Both the position numbers and the translations under genes were made by a program. From Acidobacteriaceae bacterium (GTDB lineage: Bacteria; Acidobacteriota; Terriglobia; Terriglobales; Acidobacteriaceae): 64,000 nt of DNA. Positions within the stretch are counted from its first letter, which is position 1. Each line of letters begins with the position of its first letter. The notes beneath the pieces were generated by a model. That model was not told the origin of the DNA, did no database searches, and saw only the letters and a program-made list of their open reading frames with translations. The DNA is taken from contig PLGG01000012.1 in NCBI GenBank assembly GCA_003138515.1, positions 160,061 through 224,060 of the forward strand. The letters run 5' to 3'. Shown piece after piece: positions 48,228 through 58,453 of this stretch.

Positions 48228-49343
48228 TCAGGCAATCACGCCTGAAGCGGCTTTCCATGTACGATGCTGGCTTTCGGCCACTCCGCGATACGTGAGCGTC
48301 CCCAACCAGGTGTTCAGCCCTTCAGCCAATCCTGCATCCTGACGCAACGCCTCGCGCGCGCCCATGTTGGCCAGCCTCAGCAAATAAGGGAATGTGGAAT
48401 TGGTGAGCGCCAGTGTGGAAGTGTGAGGCACTGCGCCCGGCATGTTGGTGACGCAATAGTGCACCACACCATCGACGACAAAACTGGGATTCGAATGCGA
48501 GGTGGGCCGCGCCGTCTCAACGCAGCCGCCCTGGTCGATTGCCACGTCGACTATAACCGCGCCAATCTTCATTTGGGACACCATGGCACGCGTGACAAGT
48601 TTCGGAGCCGTGGCTCCGGGAATCAGGACTCCGCCAATGACCAAGTCCGCCTCGCGCGTGGCCTGCGCAATGTTGTAACTGTTTGAGGCCAACGTGTAGA
48701 GGCGCCCACCGAAGATGTCATCGAGCTCGCGCAGCCGGTTCAGGTTCACGTCGATGAGGGTGACCTTGGCGCCGAAGCCGAGCGCAACGCGGGCTGCATT
48801 GGTACCCACGATGCCTCCGCCAAGGATAGTGACATGCGCCGGCGGCACGCCGGGCACACCGCCGAGCAGGATGCCGCGTCCTCCGCGTTCTTTTTCGAGA
48901 TACGTCGCGCCGACCTGCACGCTCATGCGGCCTGCAACCTCGCTCATGGGCGTGAGGAGAGGCAACGTCCCTTGCCGGTCGCGCACCGTTTCGTAGGCGA
49001 TGCCGATGACCTTCGACTCGAGGAGTTTGTCGGTGAGCGCAGGCAGCGGCGCCAGATGCAGGTAGGTGAACAGGACCAAACCTTCGCGGAAGTAGACATA
49101 CTCCGATTCGATTGGTTCCTTCACTTTTACGAACATTTCGGCGTTGCCCCACACAAAGCCCGCGTCACCGACGATCTCCGCGCCTGCATTCTGGTACTCC
49201 GCATCGGGAAATCCGGACTGCGCGCCGGCAAGTGTTTCGACGAGAACTTTGTGGCCGGCTTCAGTGAGCGCCTTAACGCCCGCCGGAGTGACACCGACCC
49301 GGGCTTCGCTGTCCTTGATCTCTTTGGGAACGCCGACGATCAT
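48228..49343 (-). CDS. ald: Alanine dehydrogenase
   Basis: The 371-residue protein starts at ATG 49343 ([20 protein letters not shown]). The substrate Lys is in [16 protein letters not shown] and the catalytic His in [17 protein letters not shown]. The NAD-binding fold carries [20 protein letters not shown] and [19 protein letters not shown]. It ends with the conserved [20 protein letters not shown]. The enzyme interconverts alanine with pyruvate and ammonia, linking amino-acid and carbon metabolism. It is divergent from the Lrp/AsnC-type gene at 49532; such regulators commonly control ald. The intergenic region of 188 bases probably contains the site, though I could not mark it. Confidence 0.96.
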   Translation of the reverse strand: MIVGVPKEIKDSEARVGVTPAGVKALTEAGHKVLVETLAGAQSGFPDAEYQNAGAEIVGDAGFVWGNAEMFVKVKEPIESEYVYFREGLVLFTYLHLAPLPALTDKLLESKVIGIAYETVRDRQGTLPLLTPMSEVAGRMSVQVGATYLEKERGGRGILLGGVPGVPPAHVTILGGGIVGTNAARVALGFGAKVTLIDVNLNRLRELDDIFGGRLYTLASNSYNIAQATREADLVIGGVLIPGATAPKLVTRAMVSQMKIGAVIVDVAIDQGGCVETARPTSHSNPSFVVDGVVHYCVTNMPGAVPHTSTLALTNSTFPYLLRLANMGAREALRQDAGLAEGLNTWLGTLTYRGVAESQHRTWKAASGVIA

Positions 49344-49531
49344 GGTTTTCTCTCCCGTGCGATGCCGCCTCCGCGTCTATTCGACGTTCTCTGGGGAGGG
49401 CTGCTGGCCGGAAGCCGGCGCGCCGAATGGGGGGCTTGATCGCGGTGAACGGCCGCCTGGCTTCCGGCTTCAAGCAATTCTACGGCGCAAACTCCTTCCA
49501 ATGTGTGCAAAGTTTGTGATATACCAACCGA

Positions 49532-50068
49532 ATGGGAACGAAACGTGATCTAGAGTCCATTCTTGAGCAACATTCGCCCACGGCTGCGGCAATCGCGGGA
49601 GTGCCGGCGGGATCGATCGCGGGATTGGACGAGCTTGATGCCGCGATTCTGCGCTATCTAGAGCGCCAGGGGCGGGCGACAAACTACGAGGTGGGCGAGG
49701 CCGTGGGCCTGTCGGCGTCGGCAGCCTCGCGGCGCATTCTGGCGCTGGAATCATCGGGGGCGATACGCGGCTACCGCGCGATGATCGATGACAGATTGCT
49801 GGGCAAGCAGATGACGGTTTACATTCGCGTCACACTTGAGCGCCAATCTTCCACCGTGCTGAGCGCCTTTGAAGACGCGGTGCGCCACTGCCACGACATC
49901 GTGAGCTGCCACCTGCTGGCCGGCCAATATGACTACATCCTGGTGGCTCGCGTGGCTGGAATCGACGACTACAACCGCCTGCACCAGAACGAACTTTCGC
50001 GGCTCCCTGGCGTGATCCGGCTGGAGACCAGCTTCGCGCTGCGGGATGTGCTGGAGGGAAAGGCCTGA
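49532..50068 (+). CDS. Lrp/AsnC family transcription regulator
   Basis: The 178-residue protein has the Lrp HTH: LDELDAAILRYLERQGRATN, followed by VGEAVGLSASAASRRILALE. The C-terminal AsnC ligand domain is AMIDDRLLGKQMTVYIRVTL and SCHLLAGQYDYILVARVAGI. The first 30 residues are an extra N-terminal stretch not typical of short members. Amino-acid binding to the second domain is usual. It is divergent from ald and likely controls it, as do similar regulators elsewhere; this is inference from position. Confidence 0.93.
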   Translation: MGTKRDLESILEQHSPTAAAIAGVPAGSIAGLDELDAAILRYLERQGRATNYEVGEAVGLSASAASRRILALESSGAIRGYRAMIDDRLLGKQMTVYIRVTLERQSSTVLSAFEDAVRHCHDIVSCHLLAGQYDYILVARVAGIDDYNRLHQNELSRLPGVIRLETSFALRDVLEGKA

Positions 50069-50109
50069 GGCTCAGAATCATCAAGGCCGAGCCCAGCCAT
50101 CCAGTCTGC

Positions 50110-51168
50110 CTACTCCATCGTTTCGCGCGCTCTGCGCCACAAGTCGAGGTCGCCGTCCTGCGCGTAACGGTCGATTTCCTTGAGTTCCGCGGCGGTGAAC
50201 TTGAGCTTCTTCAGAGCGTCGAGCGAGTCGTCGAGCTGCTCGACGTTACGCGCGCCGATGAGGGCCGAAGTGACACGTGTGTCTCGCAGCACCCAGGCGA
50301 TGGCCATTTGTGCGAGGGTCTGGCCCCGGGCCTGTGCAATCTCGTTGAGCGCGCGGGCACGCTTCAGGTTCTTCTCGGTCAGAAAATCCTTGAGAAGCGA
50401 TGAGTTTTCGAGTTTGGCGCGCGAGTCTTTGGGAACGCCTTTGAGGTATTTGCTGGTGAGCAGACCCTGCGCGAGCGCAGAGAAGGCGATGCAGCCCGCG
50501 CCAATTTCATCGAGCGTGGCGAGAAGGCCTTTCTCGATCCAACGGTTGAACATTGAATAAGATGGCTGATGAATGAGCAGCGGGACGCCCATCTGCTTGA
50601 GGATCTTTGCGGCCTCGCGCGTACGCTCGGGACTGTAGGACGAGATGCCGACGTAGAGCGCCTTGCCCTGATGCACGGCGGAGACCAGCGCGCCCATCGT
50701 TTCTTCGAGCGGGCAATCTTTCCAGGGCCGATGCGCGTAGAAGATGTCAACATAGTCGAGGCCCATGCGTTTGAGGCTGTCGTCAAGCGAGGCGAGCAGG
50801 TATTTTCGCGATGCGCCGATGCCGTAAGGGCCGGGCCACATGTCGTAACCGGCCTTGGAGGAGATGATGAGCTCGTTGCGCAGGCCGCTTGAGTGCTTGC
50901 GCACACCAAAGTCTTTTCTGAGAATCGTGCCGAAGTTTTCCTCGGCTGAGCCGTAGGGAGGGCCATAGTTGTTGGCTAGATCGAAGTGGGTGACGCCGCG
51001 ATCGAAGGCGCGGCGGACCATGGCGCGGCCGGTCTCAAAGACGTCGGCGCCGCCGAAGTTCTGCCACAGGCCAAGGGTGATGGCCGGGAGCACAAGGCCG
51101 GATTTGCCGCAGCGGCGGAAGATTGCGTGATCGTAGCGGGTGGGGGCGGGTACATAGGCGGTTTCCAT
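50110..51168 (-). CDS. Aldo/keto reductase, YghZ-like
   Basis: The 352-residue protein has the catalytic tetrad of the family: Asp and Tyr in DLANNYGPPYGSAEE, Lys in IISSKAGYDMWPG and His in IFYAHRPWKDCPL. Further signature motifs are GKALYVGISSYSPERTREAA and LLTSKYLKGVPKDS. The sequence is closest in pattern to YghZ-type L-glyceraldehyde-3-phosphate reductases. Specificity is not certain; the role could be methylglyoxal or general carbonyl detoxification. It is an NADPH-dependent cytoplasmic enzyme by family. It is the downstream neighbour of the small Cys/His protein gene on the same strand, 12 bases beyond that gene's stop. Confidence 0.9.
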   Translation of the reverse strand: METAYVPAPTRYDHAIFRRCGKSGLVLPAITLGLWQNFGGADVFETGRAMVRRAFDRGVTHFDLANNYGPPYGSAEENFGTILRKDFGVRKHSSGLRNELIISSKAGYDMWPGPYGIGASRKYLLASLDDSLKRMGLDYVDIFYAHRPWKDCPLEETMGALVSAVHQGKALYVGISSYSPERTREAAKILKQMGVPLLIHQPSYSMFNRWIEKGLLATLDEIGAGCIAFSALAQGLLTSKYLKGVPKDSRAKLENSSLLKDFLTEKNLKRARALNEIAQARGQTLAQMAIAWVLRDTRVTSALIGARNVEQLDDSLDALKKLKFTAAELKEIDRYAQDGDLDLWRRARETME

Positions 51169-51180
51169 AGCATTCCCATG

Positions 51181-51639
51181 TTACTGCGTGGGCCTTTTGG
51201 GTCCGGGCGCCCGGGGCGGTGCGGTTATCGCGTCGAGCCCCAATTTTTCTGCGAGTGCATTGATCAGGGAGACGGCTTCGTCGTCGGAAGGGTCAGCGGA
51301 GAAGAGCAGCTCGTCAAGAGGCGGATCGGAAGTGGGAGCGGCGGGTACGGGAGAGCGAGTCTCGGGGTGGTTGCAGGCCATTTGGAGTCCCAAAAGGAGA
51401 ATGGATGCGCGGCGAGCACTGACGCGGCCGTCGGCAAGACCCTGAAGGACGCTGTGGAGGGCGTGGGGGATTCCGTTCTGGTCGAGAGTTGTGGGTATCT
51501 CGACGCGATGCTCCGCTGACAGGCTTTTGGCCTGAGGCGGAATGCGGCGGCCGTGGAAGTAACAGAAGGCAGAGCCCCGGATGGCAGGCGACTGGCAGCT
51601 GAGTCCGCTGAGCATTATGTGACGGCAGGTTGCGTACAT
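51181..51639 (-). CDS. Small protein with Cys/His pattern, 152 residues
   Basis: The ATG at 51639 follows AAGGGAAG, a reasonable ribosome site; the frame extends 66 codons further upstream without content. The protein starts MYATCRHIMLSGLSCQSPAI and has FCYFHGRRIPP, giving a C-x2-H ... C ... C-x2-H arrangement likely to bind zinc. A helical stretch (DGRVSARRASILLLGLQMAC) and a Pro/Ala-rich tail follow. Similar small proteins are seen in Acidobacteriota; no function is known. The gene is on the same strand as, and 12 bases upstream of, the aldo/keto reductase. Confidence 0.6.
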   Translation of the reverse strand: MYATCRHIMLSGLSCQSPAIRGSAFCYFHGRRIPPQAKSLSAEHRVEIPTTLDQNGIPHALHSVLQGLADGRVSARRASILLLGLQMACNHPETRSPVPAAPTSDPPLDELLFSADPSDDEAVSLINALAEKLGLDAITAPPRAPGPKRPTQ

Positions 51640-52038
51640 GGATCTTCCCTTTCCGGGGGGACACCCCTCTACCCCGCCACCCCCGGGTGTTTTCGGCAAG
51701 TTGGTGCATGAAAAGCGGTTGCCGGCACGGATCGGGAGTAAGCTCCGCCTTTTCACGAACCTGAATCTCAAGCTCGGGCAAAGGCGGGGTTTATGAGACC
51801 CGCAGGCCAGATGTGCGGCCGAGGGCGGCCTCTTCATGGAATTGTGAGATCAGGATAGCGAAATGAGGGCAAACTATCGGCAAACTTCGCATCGCTGCGA
51901 GTCGCTGAAGAATAAAGGGCTTACAACAAATATCCGCGCCGACCCCTTGACAAGTCTCTGGGGTGAACCCCTGGAGTGGCGGCGGACCGGTCTGCGCGAG
52001 GGAAGATGCGCGGGCCGAGCGGGGTTCGGTCCCTTTAT

Positions 52039-52332
52039 CTAGAGGCGTTTAGCCCAATAGCCGGGACGACGCTTGGCGTGGGCAACAGCAATGACCTGGA
52101 TGTCGTACAGGCGTTCGCGGAAGACCACAGAAAAAGGATAGCGCTTGAGGATTACGCGGCGGGTGCCGTGCAGGTATGGAGGACAGGTCTGCGGAGTGTT
52201 GCGCAAATGGGCAAGAGCCGCCCTTAGTTCATCTGCAAAATCCAAAGCCGCTGATCGACTTCGATTCCAATACCAATCAATTGCGTCGCGGGATTCGGGT
52301 CTGGATTCAGGGTGATACTCGAGTGGCTTCAT
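52039..52332 (-). CDS. ParE/RelE-family toxin
   Basis: The 97-residue protein begins MKPLEYHPESRPESRDAIDW, a ParE-type N-terminus with a beta strand and a helix. It continues FADELRAALAHLRNTPQTCP and LHGTRRVILKRYPFSVVFRE, including the strand where the toxin arginines sit, and ends VAHAKRRPGYWAKRL. ParE toxins poison DNA gyrase; RelE toxins cleave mRNA on the ribosome. The family is clear, the target is not. The start ATG overlaps by four bases the stop of the antitoxin gene, a standard type II arrangement. Confidence 0.88.
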   Translation of the reverse strand: MKPLEYHPESRPESRDAIDWYWNRSRSAALDFADELRAALAHLRNTPQTCPPYLHGTRRVILKRYPFSVVFRERLYDIQVIAVAHAKRRPGYWAKRL

Positions 52333-52571
52333 TCCCGCCGCTTGCTGGCAATATGCGCGTCCAGATCGGCCAGAAACTCCTCGTGCGGGATCATCTTTAC
52401 CGCACCCGAGTCAATCTCGTCGAGACGGCGCTTGATCTCGTCGCCCCATGCGGATTCGACTTCGGCGGCGGCGTGCTCATCTTTGATCAGGAGGCATTCC
52501 GCGAGCCACTCCTGTTCTTCTGGAGGAAGTTTCAGCGCTTCGTCGAGAAGTCGTTGTGCGTTCGGACTCAT
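52329..52571 (-). CDS. Antitoxin of the addiction-module-component type
   Basis: The 80-residue protein (MSPNAQRLLDEALKLPPEEQ, then EWLAECLL and WGDEIKRRLDEIDSGAVKMI, ending LADLDAHIASKRRE) matches the short helical antitoxins annotated as putative addiction module components, paired with ParE/RelE toxins. The pattern is a helical N-terminus rich in leucine followed by an EIxRRxxEIdsG segment. It lies immediately upstream of the toxin with a 4-base overlap. Such complexes usually repress their own promoter. Confidence 0.85.
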   Translation of the reverse strand: MSPNAQRLLDEALKLPPEEQEWLAECLLIKDEHAAAEVESAWGDEIKRRLDEIDSGAVKMIPHEEFLADLDAHIASKRRE

Positions 52572-52617
52572 GGGAAGATTGTAGCGCGATTCCTGATTCG
52601 ACGGTCGCCATTGGTAC

Positions 52618-53565
52618 TCAGTGATAGGCCCAGGTCAACTCCGCGCGCTTGTTGAGGTCCGCGTCATAGAGCACAAAACCATCGGTGTCCTCGGGCTGAT
52701 TCAATCCGAAAATCAGTTCTGATCGTCCGTCGTTGTCGTAGTCCCCTGCATCGAGCAGATAGAGAAACGAACCTATGCGTTTGACTTTGCCATCCGCATC
52801 GACGAAGAACCAAGGGTCTGAGAGTGGATCGTTTGGATCGTCGATGTAGCCGCAATTTCCGGCGTCCAGATCGGTTTCCACCAGGAATGTTCCGTTGCCC
52901 GACGCGTAGGCAACCGGAAAAGATAACGCGGAGTCCGGAAACCGCCAATTGCGCTTCACGATCTTTTCGTCTTTGCAGCGGACAACCTGGGAGAAATCCC
53001 GACGGAATGAATCGCGCAAGAGGATGGATACTTCGCCTGGTGGGCTGGCGATCCGTTTCCAGCCGTCTGGATCGGTAAAGTTCGGCTTTGAAACAACGAC
53101 GAGAGGTCGGCGAGCTCTGCTCGGCCCATCTGCCTCTCCAAGTGGCGCAAACTTTGAGGCTGGCTTCCCGACGACAGGGACTTTTTCGGCATCGGTGACG
53201 ATCTCTTGGATGCGAGCATTGTAGTCGGACTCGCGATCTATTTCGCCCGACGGCAGTTTCGAATCCTCAGTCTGAATTCTCCCGAGACTCCTTCCGTCGA
53301 AGACGACAGTCCATCGCACTGTCTGCGGGATCGAGGTTGAATCTGACGGAACAGTCTCCCATCCCTTTGCCGTCTTTTCGAAAGCTATGCGCACCATGCG
53401 ACGCCGTGCCGGGCCCGGCTCCCAGTTGGCCACTTCGTGGCGATTGTCGTCGAGAATGCCTACGAAGACATGTTCAGAACTTGTGCTTCCGGGCGCCTGA
53501 CCAAATGCGCAAGTCCCAAAATGAATTGCGAGAAGGAGGCCGCCAAAAATCGAGATTTTTGACAT
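52618..53565 (-). CDS. Hypothetical exported protein with a terminal FG-GAP-like motif
   Basis: The ATG at 53565 follows AGGAG at six bases. A signal peptide (MSKISIFGGLLLAIHFGTCA) precedes about 290 mature residues. Near the end, LLDAGDYDNDGRSELIFGLN is a calcium-binding FG-GAP/VCBS-like repeat of integrin-type proteins. The rest, including VVFDGRSLGRIQTED and GNCGYIDDPNDPLSDPWFFV, is not recognised. It lies between the ParE module and the aldehyde-dehydrogenase copy, within a patch of small modules. It is probably a surface or periplasmic protein. Confidence 0.65.
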   Translation of the reverse strand: MSKISIFGGLLLAIHFGTCAFGQAPGSTSSEHVFVGILDDNRHEVANWEPGPARRRMVRIAFEKTAKGWETVPSDSTSIPQTVRWTVVFDGRSLGRIQTEDSKLPSGEIDRESDYNARIQEIVTDAEKVPVVGKPASKFAPLGEADGPSRARRPLVVVSKPNFTDPDGWKRIASPPGEVSILLRDSFRRDFSQVVRCKDEKIVKRNWRFPDSALSFPVAYASGNGTFLVETDLDAGNCGYIDDPNDPLSDPWFFVDADGKVKRIGSFLYLLDAGDYDNDGRSELIFGLNQPEDTDGFVLYDADLNKRAELTWAYH

Positions 53566-53590
53566 TATCAACTCCTGTTAGCCATACGGC

Positions 53591-53710
53591 CTCACTCCGC
53601 ATTATCAATCTGCGCTCGCTGGAGCTTGTCGGAGTAATCCACATAGACGGCTTTCCAGGTGGTGAAGAAGTCGAGCGCGCCGAGGCCTTCGCGGTGGCCG
53701 TTGCCGGTGT
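53591..53710. repeat. Direct repeat copy A, flanking the BrnT/BrnA cassette
   Basis: It is 120 bases long and in the same orientation as copy B at 54416-54535, with nine mismatches and no gaps. Beyond both copies the flank also shares CTAACAGG. The two copies bracket a 705-base segment that holds only the brnT and brnA genes. Confidence 0.85.
53592..53710 (-). pseudogene. Second, separate copy of the 3' end of the aldehyde dehydrogenase gene
   Basis: Read on the reverse strand this 119-base stretch encodes the last residues of an aldehyde dehydrogenase ([20 protein letters not shown], then [10 protein letters not shown] and a stop at 53592-53594). It matches 54416-54535 over 120 bases without gaps. 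The nine differences are all at third codon positions and synonymous. The open frame does not continue upstream beyond 53710, so it is a fragment, but an apparently undecayed one. It ends six bases from the BrnA stop. Confidence 0.88.
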
Positions 53711-53715
53711 ATATC

Positions 53716-54030
53716 TCACCCGCGAATGCGACGGTTGGGGCGCGGCGGGCCGCTTGTTTTTAGAGCTGCGACCTTTTCAGCAATCCAGAGCTTGATCAGA
53801 GACTGATACGGTACATCGAGTTTCTGCGCGTGACTGCGAATTGTATCCAGCAAGTTTTCAGGCATGCGCAATGAAATCGCCTCGGTGGAAGGCTTGAGCC
53901 TGGGAAATGCGACCAGCTTCGCCTTACTCCAGTCCACGTATTCTGTGCTGTCGTTTTTTGGGGACTCCCAGAATGCGCGCTCTTCTGCCTCATTCGCGAA
54001 TTTAGGGATTGGCTTTAACCGCTTGCTCAT
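53716..54030 (-). CDS. brnA: BrnA-type antitoxin
   Basis: The 104-residue protein has an N-terminal toxin-binding region ([34 protein letters not shown]) and a C-terminal ribbon-helix-helix DNA-binding part ([37 protein letters not shown]). This matches the BrnA group. The start overlaps the toxin gene by 29 bases. In BrnTA modules the antitoxin follows the toxin and represses the operon, as here. The gene's stop is six bases from the duplicated aldehyde dehydrogenase end. Confidence 0.88.
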   Translation of the reverse strand: MSKRLKPIPKFANEAEERAFWESPKNDSTEYVDWSKAKLVAFPRLKPSTEAISLRMPENLLDTIRSHAQKLDVPYQSLIKLWIAEKVAALKTSGPPRPNRRIRG

Positions 54031-54301
54031 AAACGGCCCTCTCTTCGCGGCTCATATCTCGCGCTGAAATGGTGCGGATTAACGCACCGTCTCCGCGCAA
54101 CGTAAATGTGATATGCAGCCTGCGATCTCCATCAGTCCTGCCTAACGCGTGAATTCGTGGCTCAGCCTGGCTGTGTTTCAGGTCAGGAGCAAACAGCAGC
54201 GGCTTGTTGAGAAAGATCTGCTCGACCTCTGCCTTTGTGACGCTATGTTTCTCATTCTTACGCGAGTTCCCCTCATCCCACTCGAATCCCGTCGGTTCCA
54301 T
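54002..54301 (-). CDS. brnT: BrnT-type toxin
   Basis: The 99-residue protein begins MEPTGFEWDEGNSRKNEKHS, with the BrnT signature FEWDxxNxxKNxxKH. It continues VTKAEVEQIFLNKPLLFAPD, RIHALGRTDGDRRLHITFTL and [20 protein letters not shown], with the core beta-sheet and the ISARxMSxxER end typical of BrnT. BrnT is an RNase-like toxin that blocks translation. It overlaps brnA by 29 bases, and the pair forms one unit between the two aldehyde-dehydrogenase end copies. Confidence 0.9.
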   Translation of the reverse strand: MEPTGFEWDEGNSRKNEKHSVTKAEVEQIFLNKPLLFAPDLKHSQAEPRIHALGRTDGDRRLHITFTLRGDGALIRTISARDMSREERAVYEQAVKANP

Positions 54302-54415
54302 TCATGGCTTCCTTGGGTAGCTTTACAAAACTCTCTCTAAGCCCGTCCACACACGTATATGTACGCAATATACAGCAAGGGAGGCTTTCGAAGCAAGAAC
54401 TGCCCCTGTTAGAGG

Positions 54416-54535
54416 CTCACTCCGCATTGTCGATTTGCGCCCGCTGGAGTTTGTCGGAGTAATCCACATAAACGGCTTTCCAGGTGGTGAAGAAGTCGAG
54501 TGCGCCGAGGCCTTCACGGTGGCCGTTGCCTGTGT
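54416..54535. repeat. Direct repeat copy B, the 3' end of the aldehyde dehydrogenase gene
   Basis: This is the terminal part of the full-length gene at 54417-55907. It is the partner of copy A at 53591-53710; alignment is described there. The differences fall only at third codon positions. Confidence 0.85.
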
Positions 54536-55907
54536 GCTTGACGCCACCGAAGGGCAGATGCACCTCGGCGCCGATCGTCGGCGCGTTGATGTACGTGATT
54601 CCGGATTCGAGATCGCGGATGGCGGTGAAGGCTCGGTTGACGTCGCGCGTGTAGACAGAAGTGGAGAGGCCGTAGTCGATGGAGTTGGCGATTTCGACGG
54701 CCTCGTCAAAGGTTGAGAATTCCATCAGGCAGACGACGGGGCCGAAGACCTCTTCGCGGGCAATGCGCATGGCGGGTGTTACGCCGGCGAGAACGGTGGG
54801 CTCGAAGAATGTGCCGTGGGCATAAGCGCCGGAAGTGAGCGCGTGGCCGCCACAGAGGCACTCCGTGCCTTCGTGCTTTGCAATTTCGAGGTAACGTTGA
54901 GTGGTTTCGATCTGGTTGGCGTTGACCTGCGGGCCGACTTCGACCAATTCGTCGAGGCCATTGCCGATTTTGAGCTTTTTGGCGCGAGCGACGAATTTCT
55001 CGGTGAATTCGGCGGCGATCCCCTTTTGTAAAAGGATGCGGCTGGTAGCTGTGCATCGCTGGCCGGTGGTGCCGAAGGCGCCCCAGAGCGCGCCGTCGAG
55101 AGCGAGGTCAAGGTTGGCATCGTCGAGAACGATCTGGGCATTTTTCCCGCCCATTTCGAGCGAGACCTGCTTGAAGGTGGCGGCTGCGCGCTGAGCGACG
55201 AGCGAACCGACGGCGCTGGAGCCGGTGAAGCTGATGGCGCGGACGTCGGGGTGCTCGACCAGCGCCGCGCCCGCGGTCGATCCGGTGCCGCTGACGACAT
55301 TGACCACGCCGGGAGGCAGGCCAGCGTCGATGAGGGCCTGGACGAGGTTGTAGGTGGAGAGCGGCGTGTCAGTCGCGGGCTTGATGACGCAGGTATTGCC
55401 GGCAACGAGCGCGGGAAAGAGCTTCCAACTGGGGATGGCCATGGGGAAGTTCCACGGCGTGATGAGACCGACAACGCCCACGGGCATGCGGACAGACATG
55501 GCGAACTTGTTCTGAAGCTCGGAGGGGGTGGTGACGCCAAAGAGCCTGCGGCCTTCGCCGGCCACGTAAAAGGCTTCGTCGATGGCTTCCTGCACGTCGC
55601 CGCGGGTCTCAGCCAGGACCTTGCCCATTTCCCGCGTCATCTCGCGGGCATATTTTTCTTTGTTTTGGAGGAGGTTAGTGCCGGCGCGAAGGAGGATCTC
55701 GGCGCGTTTGGGAGCGGGAACCAGCCGCCAGGCGGCGAATGCCTTCTTAGCGGCAGCTACGGCCAGGGCGACGTCTTCGGCGTGAGAGGAAGGAAACGCG
55801 CCAATGACGTCGGAATGGTCGGCCGGGTTGAGGTTGAGGATGGTCTTGCCGCTCGCCGCGGCGACCCATTGGCCGCCGATCAGGTTGTGGTAGATGGGAT
55901 AGGTCAT
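54417..55907 (-). CDS. Aldehyde dehydrogenase (NAD(P)-dependent)
   Basis: The 496-residue enzyme has the ALDH signatures: [20 protein letters not shown] (cofactor site), [18 protein letters not shown], the catalytic Glu in [13 protein letters not shown], the catalytic Cys in [14 protein letters not shown] and [14 protein letters not shown]. It ends [20 protein letters not shown] followed by [10 protein letters not shown]. That tail is like the ALDH groups that act on alpha-ketoglutaric or aminoadipic semialdehydes, but specificity is uncertain. The start is ATG 55907. The stop lies at the junction with the BrnTA cassette, so the insertion did not break the gene. It probably oxidises an amino-acid-derived aldehyde in the cytoplasm. 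Confidence 0.92.
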   Translation of the reverse strand: MTYPIYHNLIGGQWVAAASGKTILNLNPADHSDVIGAFPSSHAEDVALAVAAAKKAFAAWRLVPAPKRAEILLRAGTNLLQNKEKYAREMTREMGKVLAETRGDVQEAIDEAFYVAGEGRRLFGVTTPSELQNKFAMSVRMPVGVVGLITPWNFPMAIPSWKLFPALVAGNTCVIKPATDTPLSTYNLVQALIDAGLPPGVVNVVSGTGSTAGAALVEHPDVRAISFTGSSAVGSLVAQRAAATFKQVSLEMGGKNAQIVLDDANLDLALDGALWGAFGTTGQRCTATSRILLQKGIAAEFTEKFVARAKKLKIGNGLDELVEVGPQVNANQIETTQRYLEIAKHEGTECLCGGHALTSGAYAHGTFFEPTVLAGVTPAMRIAREEVFGPVVCLMEFSTFDEAVEIANSIDYGLSTSVYTRDVNRAFTAIRDLESGITYINAPTIGAEVHLPFGGVKHTGNGHREGLGALDFFTTWKAVYVDYSDKLQRAQIDNAE

Positions 55908-56189
55908 GAGTGCCTCGTGGACTGTGGACAGTGGACAGGGGCCAAGCGCCAGAGAGTCATCCTCGCGCCACGGGCTCCTTGCCGAACCTAGCTACAATCC
56001 GCAGATCAGCATAACCCCGTTTCTGGTTTGAGAGCCAGCAGCGGGAGCGAGGATCAATTGGATGGGGGCGCTTCTCAAAGGCTGAAGCGGCGGACGAGAC
56101 CCGGGCACCAGGTTTTGCGGGATTCAGGTTAAATGGTAGGCTGGTTCCGCAGTTTCCCCACTCAATCCCCGCATCTTAAGGAGGTTAGA

Positions 56190-56987
56190 ATGCCAGGTGA
56201 AGCGAAGCCAACCGCAGAGGTGAATGGTGTACTTTGGGGCGCCCGGTCCGCCGACTGGGCGTCTTTGCAAGAGAGACAGTGCCGGCCGGTGTACGAAGCG
56301 GTGCTGGAGCGGCTCAATGTGGGTCCCGGCATGGCGTTTCTGGACGCCGGTTGCGGGTCGGGGATGGCTGCCCAGATTGTTGCGTCTCGCGGCGCGCGTA
56401 TCTCTGGACTGGACGCTTCTGAGGCCATGCTGGCCATCGCCCGCCAGCGGGTGCCGGAGGGAACATTCGGATGCAGCGATCTGGAGACGCTGCCCTTTGC
56501 CGACGCCTCGTTCGACGCAGTGACCGGATTCAACTCCTTTCAATACGCCGGGAATCCAGGCAGGGCTCTGGCTGAGGCTCGGCGAGTGACGAAGCCGGGC
56601 GGAAGGGTTGCGATTGTCACATGGGGACCGCCCGAGGGCATGCCGGCAGCAGCATTGGTCGCCGCCCTGAAGCCACTACTCCCCATGCCGCCGCCGGGCG
56701 TTCCGGGGCCATTTGCGCTATCGAATGAGGAGGCGCTGCGCGGATTTGCGGACTCAGCCGGACTGAAACCCGAAAGCATTTTTGACGTGCAGAGCCCCTT
56801 TCGCTATGCCTCTCTCGAGGATGGCGTTCGCGGCCTGGGATCGTCAGGCGTAGCAGCAAGGGCCCGGAATGCGTCGAGCGACGAAGCCGTGGACCGGGCG
56901 CACACGGAAGCTCTTGAAGCTTTTCGCCAGCCCGACGGCAGCTACCATATCCCAGCTGTCTTTCGCTGCCTGATTGCGCGCGCCTAG
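56190..56987 (+). CDS. Class I SAM-dependent methyltransferase
   Basis: The start at ATG 56190 follows a near-perfect AAGGAGG; a start 19 codons upstream is rejected. The 265-residue protein has the SAM-binding motif FLDAGCGSGMAAQIVASRGA, then ISGLDASEAMLAIARQRVPE and FADASFDAVTGFNSFQYAG, with VTKPGGRVAIVTWGPPEGM as motif post III. The layout is a UbiE-like/class I fold. The acceptor is unknown. It stands alone between the aldehyde dehydrogenase and the mre operon. Confidence 0.9.
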   Translation: MPGEAKPTAEVNGVLWGARSADWASLQERQCRPVYEAVLERLNVGPGMAFLDAGCGSGMAAQIVASRGARISGLDASEAMLAIARQRVPEGTFGCSDLETLPFADASFDAVTGFNSFQYAGNPGRALAEARRVTKPGGRVAIVTWGPPEGMPAAALVAALKPLLPMPPPGVPGPFALSNEEALRGFADSAGLKPESIFDVQSPFRYASLEDGVRGLGSSGVAARARNASSDEAVDRAHTEALEAFRQPDGSYHIPAVFRCLIARA

Positions 56988-57254
56988 AGTCCCAACGGCT
57001 CGGCTCCGATTCGGTTGCTGCAGGCGCTGAACGAGAAGCTCGCGAGTCATGGATCGTGAGTCGTGGCGGCGTGGCCGCAATCCGCAAAACGAGCTCTTCC
57101 TGTTTGCGGCTGGGAGTCCGGCGACAGAGGAAATGCGCGGAAGCGCCGCCTCCCGTTACTAAGGCGGCACGCATGACGCCCAGTGCCTCCTTCGTGTTAT
57201 GGGCCGATCGCTGCGGCCAAGGGCAAGTAGCCGTACAATAGGCTTTGAGGTTGA

Positions 57255-58331
<1,077 letters not shown>

Positions 58332-58340
58332 AAACAGGGA

Positions 58341-58434
58341 TCAGGTTTCAGGGATCAGGGATCAGAAAGAACCCGCCAGCCCTCCCACCATCGTTCAAGA
58401 AACGGCGCTCCGCCTTCTGAGCCCTGAAACCTGA
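58341..58434. repeat. Inverted repeat between mreB and mreC
   Basis: TCAGGTTTCAGGG at 58341-58353 is exactly complementary to CCCTGAAACCTGA at 58422-58434. Around both arms further degenerate copies of CAGGGATCAG and its complement occur. The element fills most of the 122-base spacer. It could form a long hairpin within the operon mRNA. Confidence 0.7.
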
Positions 58435-58453
58435 CACCTGAACCCTGGCATTT

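Noticed and set aside
53474-53719. Reverse-strand frame of 81 codons over the duplicated aldehyde dehydrogenase end
   Set aside because: It is in a different frame from the ALDH coding sequence, and a shadow of the same repeat appears near 54323-54709, so it only reflects the duplication.
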